Source: Pseudomonas sp. PB120 (lineage in GTDB: Bacteria > Pseudomonadota > Gammaproteobacteria > Pseudomonadales > Pseudomonadaceae). Taken from it: a DNA stretch of 64,000 nt. Where the stretch lies: assembly GCF_009761815.1 (NCBI RefSeq), contig NZ_RWIN01000036.1:32468-96467 (forward strand), written 5' to 3'. The notes beneath the pieces are model-generated. The model did not search any database and had not been told where the DNA came from. It worked only from the letters and a program-made list of their open reading frames with translations. Of this stretch, positions 38,300-47,060 are shown piece after piece. Within the stretch, counting starts at the first letter, position 1. Each line of letters opens with the position of its first letter. Both the position numbers and the translations under genes were made by a program.

Positions 38300-38343
38300 A
38301 AATGTAAAAGGCCCGCATCTCGAGATGCGGGCCTTTTACATTT
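38300..38343 (-). terminator. 44-bp perfect palindrome, terminator after the cupin gene
   Basis: Two 21-bp arms, AAATGTAAAAGGCCCGCATCT (38300-38320, first 20 shown as AAATGTAAAAGGCCCGCATC), around a central CG, without a mismatch. It is 23 bp past the cupin stop and has T-rich ends on both strands. Confidence 0.85.
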
Positions 38344-38366
38344 ACGTGTGAGGCATCGGCTGCAGT

Positions 38367-38729
38367 TCAAGCCTTCTGTTCAAACGCCACATAAATCTTG
38401 CGGCACGGCTCCAGCACTTCCCAGGTGCCTCGGAATCCGGCCGGAATCACAAAGCGATCACCCGCGCGCACGGTCTTGCTGTTGCCGTCGTTGTCGCGCA
38501 ACACTGAAACGCCTTGGACGATTTCGCAGTATTCGTGCTCGGTGAAGTTCACATGCCACTGGCCGACAGCGCCTTCCCAGACGCCAGCATTCAACTGACC
38601 GCAAGGGCTGTTGTAGTGGTTGTACACCGCTTGCTCGGGGTCGCCCTTGAGGACTTTCGCCGGGTCTGGCCGGTAGCGCTCGGGCTCGGTAGTGGCCTGG
38701 CTGAAGTCGACGATGTTCTGGATGCTCAT
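38367..38729 (-). CDS. Small cupin-domain protein (cupin_3/DUF861)
   Basis: A single-domain cupin of 120 residues. Conserved parts are GVWEGAVGQWHVNFTEHEYC and the second box AGDRFVIPAGFRGTWEV. The EHEYCEI segment supplies likely metal ligands. Members often occur beside amine- or ureido-degrading enzymes; here the gene is divergent from a polyamine-type aldehyde dehydrogenase with a 238-bp spacer, which suggests but does not prove a link to polyamine use. The reaction is unknown. Confidence 0.85.
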   Translation of the reverse strand: MSIQNIVDFSQATTEPERYRPDPAKVLKGDPEQAVYNHYNSPCGQLNAGVWEGAVGQWHVNFTEHEYCEIVQGVSVLRDNDGNSKTVRAGDRFVIPAGFRGTWEVLEPCRKIYVAFEQKA

Positions 38730-38967
38730 TGTTGTATTCCCCCGTCATTGCGGTGCGAGTGGTTGGTTTGAACCAAAGTCTATGTTTATTAAAATGAACA
38801 TCGCAAGGCCGTTTGACGGCCTTATGTCAAATATATTGAAACTTCACCTGCCGCTGGTTTAGGGTGGCGGTTGCCTTGGGCCGAAAAGCAGGCTGGCCGG
38901 GCAGAATTCCTGGGGACGCCCGCGAAGAACGCGGCGCGCTCGTATTCAACAAGAGGAGGACACTCGA

Positions 38968-40461
38968 ATGACCACCCTGACTCGTGCCGATTGGGAACAA
39001 CGGGCTCGCGATCTGAAGATCGAAGGCCGCGCCTACATCAATGGCGAATACACCGATGCCGTCTCCAGCGAGACCTTCGAGTGCATCAGCCCGGTCGATG
39101 GCCGTCTGCTGGGCAAGATTGCCAGCTGTGACGCCGCCGACGCCCAGCGCGCTGTTGAAAACGCTCGCGCTACGTTCAATTCCGGCGTGTGGTCACGCCT
39201 GGCGCCGACCAAACGCAAAGCCACCATGATCCGGTTTGCCGGCCTGCTCAAACAGCACGCCGAAGAACTCGCACTGCTTGAAACCCTGGACATGGGCAAG
39301 CCGATCAGCGATTCCCTGTACATCGACGTTCCCGGCGCGGCGCAAGCCCTGAGCTGGAGCGGCGAGGCCATCGACAAGATCTACGACGAAGTCGCCGCCA
39401 CCCCGCACGACCAACTGGGCCTGGTGACCCGCGAGCCGGTGGGCGTCGTTGGTGCCATCGTGCCGTGGAACTTCCCGTTGATGATGGCCTGCTGGAAACT
39501 CGGCCCGGCGCTGTCCACCGGTAACTCGGTGATCCTCAAGCCGTCGGAAAAATCGCCACTGACCGCCATCCGCATCGCTGCCCTGGCTGTCGAAGCCGGT
39601 ATTCCGAAAGGCGTGCTGAACGTCCTGCCAGGCTACGGTCACACTGTCGGCAAGGCCCTGGCCCTGCACAATGATGTCGACACGCTGGTGTTCACCGGTT
39701 CGACCAAGATCGCCAAGCAATTGCTGATCTACTCGGGCGAATCGAACATGAAGCGCGTCTGGCTCGAAGCTGGCGGCAAGAGCCCGAACATCGTGTTCGC
39801 CGATGCACCGAACCTGCAAGAGGCTGCCGAAGCCGCTGCAGGCGCCATTGCCTTCAACCAGGGCGAAGTCTGCACCGCCGGTTCGCGTCTGCTGGTCGAG
39901 CGTTCGATCAAGGACACTTTCCTGCCGCTGGTGATCGAAGCGCTGAAAACCTGGAAGCCGGGCAACCCGCTGGACCCGGCGACCAACGTCGGGGCGCTGG
40001 TCGATACCCAGCAGATGAACACCGTGCTGTCCTACATCGAATCCGGCCACAGCGATGGCGCCAAATTGGTTGCCGGCGGCAAGCGCACGCTGCAGGAAAC
40101 CGGTGGCACTTACGTTGAGCCGACGATTTTCGACGGCGTGAGCAACGCGATGAAAATCGCTCAGGAAGAAATCTTCGGCCCGGTGTTGTCGGTTATCGCG
40201 TTCGACACTGCCGAAGAAGCCATTGCGATTGCCAACGACACGCCGTACGGCCTCGCGGCTGCGGTGTGGACCAAGGACATCTCCAAGGCTCACCTGACCG
40301 CCCGGGCGCTGCGTGCCGGTAGCGTGTGGGTCAACCAGTACGACGGCGGCGACATGACTGCGCCGTTCGGTGGCTTCAAGCAGTCGGGCAACGGCCGCGA
40401 TAAATCGCTGCACGCGTTCGACAAGTACACCGAGCTGAAGGCGACCTGGATCAAGTTGTAA
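38968..40461 (+). CDS. pauC: Aldehyde dehydrogenase of gamma-glutamyl-polyamine catabolism (PauC/KauB type)
   Basis: NAD(P)-dependent dehydrogenase oxidising gamma-glutamyl-gamma-aminobutyraldehyde and related aldehydes. Catalytic Cys302 (GEVCTAGSRLL) and general base Glu267 (LEAGGKSP) are in place, with VVGAIVPWNFPLMM and FTGSTKIAKQ in the nucleotide site. 497 residues is normal. GAGGAGG lies upstream. The position next to rpmBG corresponds to PA5312 (pauC/kauB). It is the partner in pathway of the oxidoreductase at 45620-46912 and the regulator at 51126. Family certain; substrate by synteny. Confidence 0.92.
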   Translation: MTTLTRADWEQRARDLKIEGRAYINGEYTDAVSSETFECISPVDGRLLGKIASCDAADAQRAVENARATFNSGVWSRLAPTKRKATMIRFAGLLKQHAEELALLETLDMGKPISDSLYIDVPGAAQALSWSGEAIDKIYDEVAATPHDQLGLVTREPVGVVGAIVPWNFPLMMACWKLGPALSTGNSVILKPSEKSPLTAIRIAALAVEAGIPKGVLNVLPGYGHTVGKALALHNDVDTLVFTGSTKIAKQLLIYSGESNMKRVWLEAGGKSPNIVFADAPNLQEAAEAAAGAIAFNQGEVCTAGSRLLVERSIKDTFLPLVIEALKTWKPGNPLDPATNVGALVDTQQMNTVLSYIESGHSDGAKLVAGGKRTLQETGGTYVEPTIFDGVSNAMKIAQEEIFGPVLSVIAFDTAEEAIAIANDTPYGLAAAVWTKDISKAHLTARALRAGSVWVNQYDGGDMTAPFGGFKQSGNGRDKSLHAFDKYTELKATWIKL

Positions 40462-40503
40462 TTGATCTGAGCCCTGGCTACGCCGGGGCTCAAAACAAAT
40501 CCC

Positions 40504-40669
40504 CTGTGGGAGCGAGCCTTTGTGGTGAGGGGATTTATCCCCGTTCGGCTGCGAAGCAGTCGCAAAACCAGTGCATGCGGTGTTTCGATACTCCGCTGTT
40601 GCAGGTTTTGGGGCCGCTGCGCGACCCAACGGGGATAAATCCCCTCGCCACAAAGGCTCGCTCCCACAG
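40504..40669. repeat. Nested REP elements (one REPIN inside another)
   Basis: The outer arms are perfect 19-bp inverted repeats, CTGTGGGAGCGAGCCTTTG (40504-40522) and its complement (40651-40669), which are truncated copies of the GGAGCGAGCCTGCTCGC type. Inside is a complete REPIN of another type, with GTGGTGAGGGGATTTATCCC on the left and its near-complement ending at 40652. Confidence 0.8.
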
Positions 40670-40711
40670 TGTTTTGTGTTGCGTATAAAAATATCCACAG
40701 GAGCGTGGAAC

Positions 40712-41857
40712 ATGCGTTGGGCGACTTATTTCGCCGTGTTGGCGTCTGTCTTGAGTGTCGGCCTGGCCCTGGGCGTCAGCATGCCGCTGGTGTCGTTTCG
40801 CCTGGAAAGCTGGGGTTACGGCTCGTTCGCCATCGGCGTGATGGCGGCGATGCCAGCCATTGGCGTCCTGCTGGGCGCGAAGATTTCCAGTCATTTGGCG
40901 GCGCGTCTCGGCACGGCCAATCTGATGCGCTTGTGCCTGTGGGCCGGGGCGTTATCCATCGGCTTGCTGGCGCTGTTGCCCAGCTATCCGGTCTGGCTGC
41001 TGCTGCGGTTGATGATCGGCGTGGTGCTGACCCTCGTTTTCATTCTCGGTGAAAGCTGGATCAATCAGTTGGTGGTCGAGCAATGGCGCGGGCGATTGGT
41101 GGCGCTGTACGGCAGCTCCTACGCGTTGAGCCAGCTGGGCGGGCCGCTGCTGCTGGGAGCGCTGGGCACTGACCACGATTACGGCTTCTGGGTTGGCGTC
41201 GGGTTGCTGGTGGCGGCGCCCTTGCTGTTGCTGGGCCGTAGCGGCGCCCCCACCAGCGAAGCCAGCAGCGTGACCTTCGGCGACTTGCTGGGCTTCTGCC
41301 GAGGCTTGCCGGCAATTGCCTGGGCGGTTTCGCTGTTCGCAGCCTTTGAAGCGATGATTCTGACCTTGCTGCCGGTGTACTGCTTACGTCAGGGTTTCAC
41401 GGCAGAGATCGCCCTGGCGATGGTCAGTACCGTCGTAGTCGGCGATGCCTTGCTGCAATTGCCGATTGGCGCGCTGGCGGATCGATTGTCGCGGCGCACG
41501 CTGTTTACCGGGTGCGCGGTGGTGTTGTTGCTGTCGAGTCTTGCGATTCCGTTGCTGATCGACACGTTGCTGATCTGGCCGTTGTGGGTGCTGTTCGGCG
41601 CCAGTGCCGGGGGCTTGTTCACCTTGTCATTGATCCTGATCGGCGAGCGCTATCGCGACGATGCGCTGGTGCGGGCCAATGCGCACATCGCGCAGTTGTG
41701 GGGGATCGGTTGCCTGGTCGGCCCGTTGGCTGCGGGTGCCGGCAGCCAGTGGATCAGTGGGCATGCGTTGCCGCTGCTGATGGCGGCCGGGGCGTTGGGA
41801 TTGGTGATACTGCTGTCGAGACAAGGCGCATTCGGCGCGACAGCCGAGCCGGCCTAG
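40712..41857 (+). CDS. MFS transporter
   Basis: A 381-residue major-facilitator protein with about 12 hydrophobic segments; the start MRWATYFAVLASVLSVGLAL follows CAGGAG. The signature-like loop LGAKISSHLAARLGTANLM between helices 2 and 3 and a similar ADRLSRRTLF in the second half mark the two six-helix halves. It resembles YcaD/UMF-type drug or metabolite exporters and corresponds by position to PA5311. Substrate unknown. It is preceded by the nested REP and followed by another REPIN, so probably monocistronic. Confidence 0.9.
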   Translation: MRWATYFAVLASVLSVGLALGVSMPLVSFRLESWGYGSFAIGVMAAMPAIGVLLGAKISSHLAARLGTANLMRLCLWAGALSIGLLALLPSYPVWLLLRLMIGVVLTLVFILGESWINQLVVEQWRGRLVALYGSSYALSQLGGPLLLGALGTDHDYGFWVGVGLLVAAPLLLLGRSGAPTSEASSVTFGDLLGFCRGLPAIAWAVSLFAAFEAMILTLLPVYCLRQGFTAEIALAMVSTVVVGDALLQLPIGALADRLSRRTLFTGCAVVLLLSSLAIPLLIDTLLIWPLWVLFGASAGGLFTLSLILIGERYRDDALVRANAHIAQLWGIGCLVGPLAAGAGSQWISGHALPLLMAAGALGLVILLSRQGAFGATAEPA

Positions 41858-41871
41858 AGCGCTGCGCAAAC

Positions 41872-41989
41872 CTGTGGCGAGGGAGCTTGCTCCCGCTCGA
41901 CTGCGCAGCAGTCGCCGCTTGGCGTCCGCGTTCAGCCGGAATATTGGGGTCGCTTCGCGACCCAGCGGGAGCAAGCTCCCTCGCCACAG
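41872..41989. repeat. REPIN (GAGGGAGCTTGCTCCC type)
   Basis: Inverted pair of TGTGGCGAGGGAGCTTGCTC copies with a spacer of about 70 bp containing shorter self-complementary segments, between convergent MFS and phospholipase D genes. Confidence 0.85.
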
Positions 41990-42008
41990 TGGAGCGGTGG
42001 ATGCAGGT

Positions 42009-43577
42009 TCAGAGCATCCGCTCCAAACCCACGGTGGTGCTCAGCCAGGCATTGAAGCGCCGCCACCAGCTTCCCGGTTCCCGGGTCAGGGTGTGCATCT
42101 TTCCGTCGTCTTCGGTGACCCAGACGATGTGTCCCTGTTCAAGTTTGGCCTGATAACTCAGGGACGGCGCCATGCCCTCCAGTGCCAGTTCCCGGACATG
42201 TTTCGCCAGTTCCGGACTGTCCACCAGCACGCCCACCTCCGTGTTCCACAGCACTGAACGTGGATCGAAATTGAACGAGCCGATGAATGACTTCTGCTGG
42301 TCGAAGATCATGGCTTTGCTGTGCAAGCTGGAATCGGAACCCTCGGAGGCTTTGCTGGCGAAAAAATGCGGCCCGCTGCCGCCGCCTTTGCCGGGCTGAC
42401 GACGCAATTCGAACAGCTGCACGCCATGTTCCAGCAGCGCTTTGCGATACGGCGCGTAACCGCCATGCACCGCTGGCACGTCGGTGGCTTCCAGGGAGTT
42501 GGTCAACAGGCTCACCGAGACACCCGCATCGGCCCGACCGGTCAGGTATACGAGCCCCGGTTGACCGGGTACGAAATAGGCGGAAATCATGATCAGTTCT
42601 TTTTGGACGCCGTTGAGCTCAGGCGCCAATTGCGTGGTCAGCAACAACTGCGGGTCGGGCTCGCCCTTGGCCAACACTTTGCTGGGCGCGTCCCACAGCG
42701 CCTGGTTCCAGGCCCAGATGAGCTGTCGGCGCCAGATGTCCATGCGCGGGTGTGTCGTGTAGGTCATCAGCTGCTGGTAGAGCGCGTGGTTCTGTTTACG
42801 CGTCTCCTCCAGAGACTCCTCGAGGCGGGTCCGGGTGTTTGCCAGGTCCTTGACGGTCGGTCTGCTGGAGAGAAATTCGTCGATCGGCTTGCTCAGGGCG
42901 CTGTTCCAGTACTGGTCGAAGCTGTGCCCCAGTTGCTCGGCGACCGGGCCAACGCTGAGCATGTCGATGTCGGTGAAATTCAGGTTGGGTTCGGCATCGA
43001 AATACTCGTCGCCCAGGTTGCGCCCGCCCACGATGGCCACGCTGTTGTCCGCCAGCCAGAGTTTGTTGTGCATGCGCCGGTGCTGCTGCGACAGGTTGAA
43101 CAACCGCCCCATGGTCCGCGTAACGCCGGTGCTGCGACCTAAATGCAGGGGGTTGAACAAGCGGATCTGGATCTGCGGATGCGCGGCAAGCGTCGCGATA
43201 ATCCAGTCCAGCCCGTCGCTGGTTGTGTCGTCGAGCAGAATGCGCACGCGCACGCCACGGTCGGCAGCCTTGAGCACCTCGTCCACCAGCATCCGTGTAC
43301 TGATCCCGTCATGGACGATGTAGTACTGCAGATCAAGGCTGCTTTGGGCGTTGCGGATCAGCTCGGCGCGCGCGGTGAAGGCTTCGGTGCTGTTGGGCAG
43401 CAGCCGAAAGCCGGACTGCCCTTGATGGGGCGCGGCCTGAGCCTGGATTGATCGACCAAACGCCGAGTCGCTGGCGGGTAATGCCTGGCTGGGTTGGCGT
43501 TGAACGTCGAGGCTGGCGCAACCGCTCAGGAACGAGGCGAGTAGCAGAAAAGCGAGCAGGGGCTGTCTGGCTCTCAC
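42009..43577 (-). CDS. Phospholipase D-family lipoprotein (cardiolipin-synthase-like)
   Basis: A 522-residue protein with a lipoprotein signal, LAFLLLASFLSGC and lipobox LSGC, then ASLDVQRQ. Two HKD catalytic motifs are present: HNKLWLADNSVAIVGGRN and HSKAMIFDQQKSFIGSFNFD, giving the paired active site of PLD enzymes. The order resembles cardiolipin synthase C-type proteins, which join phospholipids. The lipid anchor places it at the periplasmic face of a membrane. The substrate is inferred only from the family. Downstream is a REPIN; the mocR gene upstream ends 59 bp before its start on the same strand. Confidence 0.88.
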   Translation of the reverse strand: MRARQPLLAFLLLASFLSGCASLDVQRQPSQALPASDSAFGRSIQAQAAPHQGQSGFRLLPNSTEAFTARAELIRNAQSSLDLQYYIVHDGISTRMLVDEVLKAADRGVRVRILLDDTTSDGLDWIIATLAAHPQIQIRLFNPLHLGRSTGVTRTMGRLFNLSQQHRRMHNKLWLADNSVAIVGGRNLGDEYFDAEPNLNFTDIDMLSVGPVAEQLGHSFDQYWNSALSKPIDEFLSSRPTVKDLANTRTRLEESLEETRKQNHALYQQLMTYTTHPRMDIWRRQLIWAWNQALWDAPSKVLAKGEPDPQLLLTTQLAPELNGVQKELIMISAYFVPGQPGLVYLTGRADAGVSVSLLTNSLEATDVPAVHGGYAPYRKALLEHGVQLFELRRQPGKGGGSGPHFFASKASEGSDSSLHSKAMIFDQQKSFIGSFNFDPRSVLWNTEVGVLVDSPELAKHVRELALEGMAPSLSYQAKLEQGHIVWVTEDDGKMHTLTREPGSWWRRFNAWLSTTVGLERML

Positions 43578-43636
43578 GTAGGATCGTTCCGATTGTCGGC
43601 TGTTGTCGGCATATGACGCTGGTTTCCGCAGAAAGG

Positions 43637-45070
43637 TCAGTCAGTGATGGGGTGGGTTTGCGCTAATAACTGGATTGCAGCGGAACCGACCTTGCGCACC
43701 GCTTCTTCGATCAGCGGTGTTGGCTTGGCAGCGTAGTTCATGCGCAGGCAATTACGGTACTTGCCGGAGGCGGAAAAAATACTGCCCACGGCGATCTGTA
43801 CGCCTTGGTCGTGCAGGGCGCGATTCAGTTTCAGGGTGTCGAAGCCTTCCGGCAGTTCGACCCAGAGCATGAAGCTGCCTTGCGGACGGCTGGCCCGGGT
43901 GCCGGCCGGGAAATAGCGGGTGACCCAATCGATCATCAGGTCGCGATTACGCTGGTATTGCGTGCGCATCCGACGCAAGTGCGGTTCGAAGTGCCCCGCT
44001 TTAAGAAATTCAGCGATAGCAATCTGCGGTTGTGGTGCGGTGGAGCCGGTGCTGATGTATTTCATGTGCAGGACGCGTTCCAGATAGCGCCCCGGCGCAA
44101 CCCAGCCAATCCTCAAGCCCGGCGCCAGCGTCTTGGAAAATGAACTGCACAGCAGGACCCTGCCGTCTTCATCGAAGGACTTGATCGTGCGCGGTCGCGG
44201 GTAGTTGTAAGCCAGTTCGCCATACACATCGTCTTCGATAATTGCCACGTCAAAACGTTGTGCCAGCGTCAACAACGCGCGTTTGCGCGATTCCGGCATG
44301 ATGTAGCCCAGCGGGTTGTTACAGTTGGGCGTCAACTGTATGGCCTTGATCGGCCACTGTTCCAATGCCAGTTCCAATGCGTCGAGGCTGATCCCGGTGA
44401 GCGGGTCGGTGGGGATTTCCAGGGCTTTCATGTTCAAGCCCTTGAGCGTTTGCATGGCGCCGTGAAAACTCGGCGAATCCACCGCGACGATGTCGCCCGG
44501 TTCGCAGATCGCGCGGATGCTGGTAGACAGCGCTTCGTGGCAGCCGGTGGTGATCACCAGATCGTTGGCCGTCAACTGGCAGCCGGAATCGAGCATCAGG
44601 CGGGCAATCTGCTCACGCAGCTCGAGGGTGCCGTGAATGTTGTCGTAATACAGGCCGGGCATGTCCTGACGCCGACTGATTCGCGCGAGGTTGCGCAGCA
44701 GCGGTTTCATGGTCGGCGTGGTGATGTCCGGCATGCCGCGGCCCAGTTGCACCACATCCTTGCGCGGAACGGCGCGGATCAGTTCCAGCACCTGATCCCA
44801 TTGCGAAATATCCACCGGGCGCTGGGCGGGGCGACCAACCGCGGGCAATTCCGGCAGGTCTCTGCTGACCGGCACGAAATATCCGGACTTGGGTTTCGGC
44901 GTCGCCAGCCCGCTGTCTTCCAGCACGCGGTAGGCCTGCTGCACAGTGCTCAGGCTGACCCCGTGTTCGACGCTCAGCGCCCGTACTGACGGCAGCCGGT
45001 CACCGGGGCGATAGAAGCCCTGTTCTATACGCGTGCCGAGCAGCTCGGCGAGATTGACGTAGAGGGTCAT
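43637..45070 (-). CDS. MocR-family transcriptional regulator (GntR HTH plus aminotransferase domain)
   Basis: A 477-residue fusion. The N-terminal GntR-type winged helix (about residues 1-70) has YRPGDRLPSVRALSVEHGVS and a YFVPVS linker. The C-terminal part is a fold-type-I aminotransferase-like domain with the PLP lysine in SSFSKTLAPGLRIGW, CHEALSTSIRAI and LTPNCNNPLGY. MocR proteins sense amino acids or PLP compounds and usually control a divergent neighbour. Here the divergent gene is a DUF1127 protein, and the 179-bp spacer has tandem repeats. The ligand is unknown. Confidence 0.93.
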   Translation of the reverse strand: MTLYVNLAELLGTRIEQGFYRPGDRLPSVRALSVEHGVSLSTVQQAYRVLEDSGLATPKPKSGYFVPVSRDLPELPAVGRPAQRPVDISQWDQVLELIRAVPRKDVVQLGRGMPDITTPTMKPLLRNLARISRRQDMPGLYYDNIHGTLELREQIARLMLDSGCQLTANDLVITTGCHEALSTSIRAICEPGDIVAVDSPSFHGAMQTLKGLNMKALEIPTDPLTGISLDALELALEQWPIKAIQLTPNCNNPLGYIMPESRKRALLTLAQRFDVAIIEDDVYGELAYNYPRPRTIKSFDEDGRVLLCSSFSKTLAPGLRIGWVAPGRYLERVLHMKYISTGSTAPQPQIAIAEFLKAGHFEPHLRRMRTQYQRNRDLMIDWVTRYFPAGTRASRPQGSFMLWVELPEGFDTLKLNRALHDQGVQIAVGSIFSASGKYRNCLRMNYAAKPTPLIEEAVRKVGSAAIQLLAQTHPITD

Positions 45071-45124
45071 GGCGCAGTCTCGGTAGGGATGATTCGGTCG
45101 ACCAGTACAGATTAGGCGAAAAAT

Positions 45125-45155
45125 CGCGATTCAGTGATCAAAACCGCAATTCTGT
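45125..45155. promoter_or_regulatory. Tandem direct repeat, likely MocR operator
   Basis: CGCGATTCAGT (45125-45135) and CGCAATTCTGT (45145-45155) match at 9 of 11 positions and are exactly 20 bp apart, two helical turns. A third, weaker copy (GAATCTGT) lies at about 45178-45185. Two spaced direct repeats are typical of MocR operators. Confidence 0.5.
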
Positions 45156-45249
45156 ATGGAAATAATACAATCGCATTGAATCTGTAATGCTTTCCGTCGC
45201 CCACGCATCATGAAAGCTCTGGCTACCCAAGTAAACAGGAGCAATCACA

Positions 45250-45495
45250 ATGAACGGCTTGAGCGATGTGCGGCTGACGTTACACAGTCAGGAACTGGCG
45301 ACTGGACAAAATGACGGCGCACGCGAGGCGCTGATGCGCAACGCGCCGTCCGGCCTGGGTCGCTGGGGCTTGTTCTGGCATCGTCTGCACACGCGCAAGG
45401 CATTGCTGGAACTGACACCGGAACAGCTCAGGGATGTGGGGTTGAGTCGGGAGCAGGCGCGGGAGGAGGGGCTTAAACCGTTCTGGCGGATCTGA
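45250..45495 (+). CDS. DUF1127 small protein
   Basis: An 81-residue protein whose C-terminal 45 residues form the DUF1127 (YjiS-like) motif: RWGLFWHRLHTRKALLELTP, then EQLRDVGLSREQAREEG and FWRI at the end. DUF1127 proteins are small, arginine-rich and in some alphaproteobacteria bind RNA or affect phosphate and carbon metabolism. The N-terminal 35 residues are polar and not conserved to my knowledge. A GGAGCAATC sequence precedes the ATG. Divergent from the MocR gene and probably its target. Confidence 0.85.
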   Translation: MNGLSDVRLTLHSQELATGQNDGAREALMRNAPSGLGRWGLFWHRLHTRKALLELTPEQLRDVGLSREQAREEGLKPFWRI

Positions 45496-45520
45496 TTGGT
45501 GGGGCGCTCTTGCGGGCCAA

Positions 45521-45592
45521 TCGCGAGCAGGCTCGCTCCCACATGGGCTGTGTCGATCACAAATCCCCTGTGGGAGCGAGCCTGCTCGCGAT
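45521..45592. repeat. REP pair in everted orientation
   Basis: The left copy reads TCGCGAGCAGGCTCGCTCCC and the right copy CTGTGGGAGCGAGCCTGCTC; the order is opposite to that of a normal REPIN, so the GTGGGAG ends face each other across 24 bp. Confidence 0.8.
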
Positions 45593-45619
45593 GGCGTCGG
45601 CGCAGGCGCCATAAAGCTC

Positions 45620-46912
45620 TCAGACCAATTCCTTCATCCGATGCCACAACATCCCCAGCGCCAACAACGGCGAGCGCAAATGCTTGCCCCCCGGAAACGT
45701 CATGTGAGGCACCTTGGCAAACAGATCAAACCCGCCACCCTGCTGCCCGCTGATCGCTTCAGCCAGCAACTTGCCCGCCAGGTGCGTGGCATTCACGCCA
45801 TGACCAGAGTACGCCTGGGCGTAATACACATTTGGCTGGTCCTTGAGCCGACCGATCTGCGGCAGGCGATTGGCCCCGATGCCAATCATTCCGCCCCACT
45901 GATAATCGATCTTCACCTTGGCCAGTTGCGGGAAGACTTCCAGCATCTTTGGCCGCATGTACGCCGCGATGTCTTTCGGATCACGGCCTGAATAGTGGCA
46001 GGCACCCCCGAACAACAAACGCCGATCCGCCGAGAGCCGGTAATAATCCAGCGCCACCCGTTGATCACACACCGCCATGTTCTGCGGCAGCAGCGAATGC
46101 GCCAGCGCTTCACCCAAGGGTTCGGTGGCGATGATATAGCTGCCGGCCGGGAGGACCTTGCCGCTGAGCTCAGGGTTGAGTCCGTTGAGGTAAGCATTGC
46201 AGCCCAGGACCAACGTCTTGGCGCGGACTGAGCCCTGCGCCGTGTGGACGTTGACTTCAGTGCCGTAATCGATGCGCGTAACCGCCGATTGTTCGAACAA
46301 CTTCGCGCCCAATTGCTGCGCAGCGGCGGCTTCGCCCAGGGCCAGGTTCAGTGGGTGCAAATGGCCCGAACCCATGTCGATCAGGCCACCAACGTAGCGG
46401 TCCGATCCTACCACTGAGTGCATTTCATGGGCTTGCAGCAATCGGGTTTCGTAACGGTAGCCCAGGCTGCGCAGTTCTTCGGCGTCTTCGGCGAAACCTT
46501 CGATTTCGCGGGGCTTGTTGGCGAGGTCGCAGTAACCCCAGGTCAGGTCGCAGGGGATCTGAAAGCGCTCGACGCGCTGCCGGACGATTTCCACCGCTTC
46601 CAGGCCCATGAGCTTCATCTGACGCACGCCTTCCGCGCCGATCACGTTGGCAAATTGATCGAGACCATGGCCAACGCCCCGAATCAACTGGCCGCCATTG
46701 CGTCCGCTGGCGCCCCAACCAATCTTGTGGGCTTCGAGCAGCACCACGCTCAAGCCGCGTTCGGCGAGCTCGAGCGCCGTGTTCAGCCCGGAAAAGCCAC
46801 CGCCCACCACGCACACATCGGCCACCTGTTCGCCCGTAAGTACCGGATGATCGGTCTGCGGCAGGCTGCTGGCGGCGTAGTAAGAGGCAGTGTGCTGGGC
46901 ACGGGCATTCAT
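45620..46912 (-). CDS. pauB: FAD-dependent gamma-glutamylpolyamine oxidoreductase (PuuB/PauB type)
   Basis: DAO-family flavoenzyme of 430 residues. The dinucleotide-binding motif DVCVVGGGFSGLNTALELAE lies near residue 32, and LLEAHKIGWGASGRNGGQL is the second conserved block, as in gamma-glutamylputrescine oxidase PuuB. The C-terminal GMIGIGANRLPQIGR and SGHGVNATHLAGKLLAEAI complete the flavin site. By order it is the counterpart of PA5309 (pauB4), producing the aldehyde used by the dehydrogenase at 38968. Monocistronic here, with a REP pair downstream. Substrate inferred. Confidence 0.88.
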   Translation of the reverse strand: MNARAQHTASYYAASSLPQTDHPVLTGEQVADVCVVGGGFSGLNTALELAERGLSVVLLEAHKIGWGASGRNGGQLIRGVGHGLDQFANVIGAEGVRQMKLMGLEAVEIVRQRVERFQIPCDLTWGYCDLANKPREIEGFAEDAEELRSLGYRYETRLLQAHEMHSVVGSDRYVGGLIDMGSGHLHPLNLALGEAAAAQQLGAKLFEQSAVTRIDYGTEVNVHTAQGSVRAKTLVLGCNAYLNGLNPELSGKVLPAGSYIIATEPLGEALAHSLLPQNMAVCDQRVALDYYRLSADRRLLFGGACHYSGRDPKDIAAYMRPKMLEVFPQLAKVKIDYQWGGMIGIGANRLPQIGRLKDQPNVYYAQAYSGHGVNATHLAGKLLAEAISGQQGGGFDLFAKVPHMTFPGGKHLRSPLLALGMLWHRMKELV

Positions 46913-47060
46913 GCGCGTAATCCTGAGTCTTTATGTTTAGAAAATTTGACGGAGCATAAGCCGGACGTTCGGATACGGGCAACACTGGTCGGTTGATGCT
47001 GTCTGGGCCGGGGCTTTTGCGTCAGAATCCCGCTCTATTCCGTTTTTGGTCGCCGTTTCG

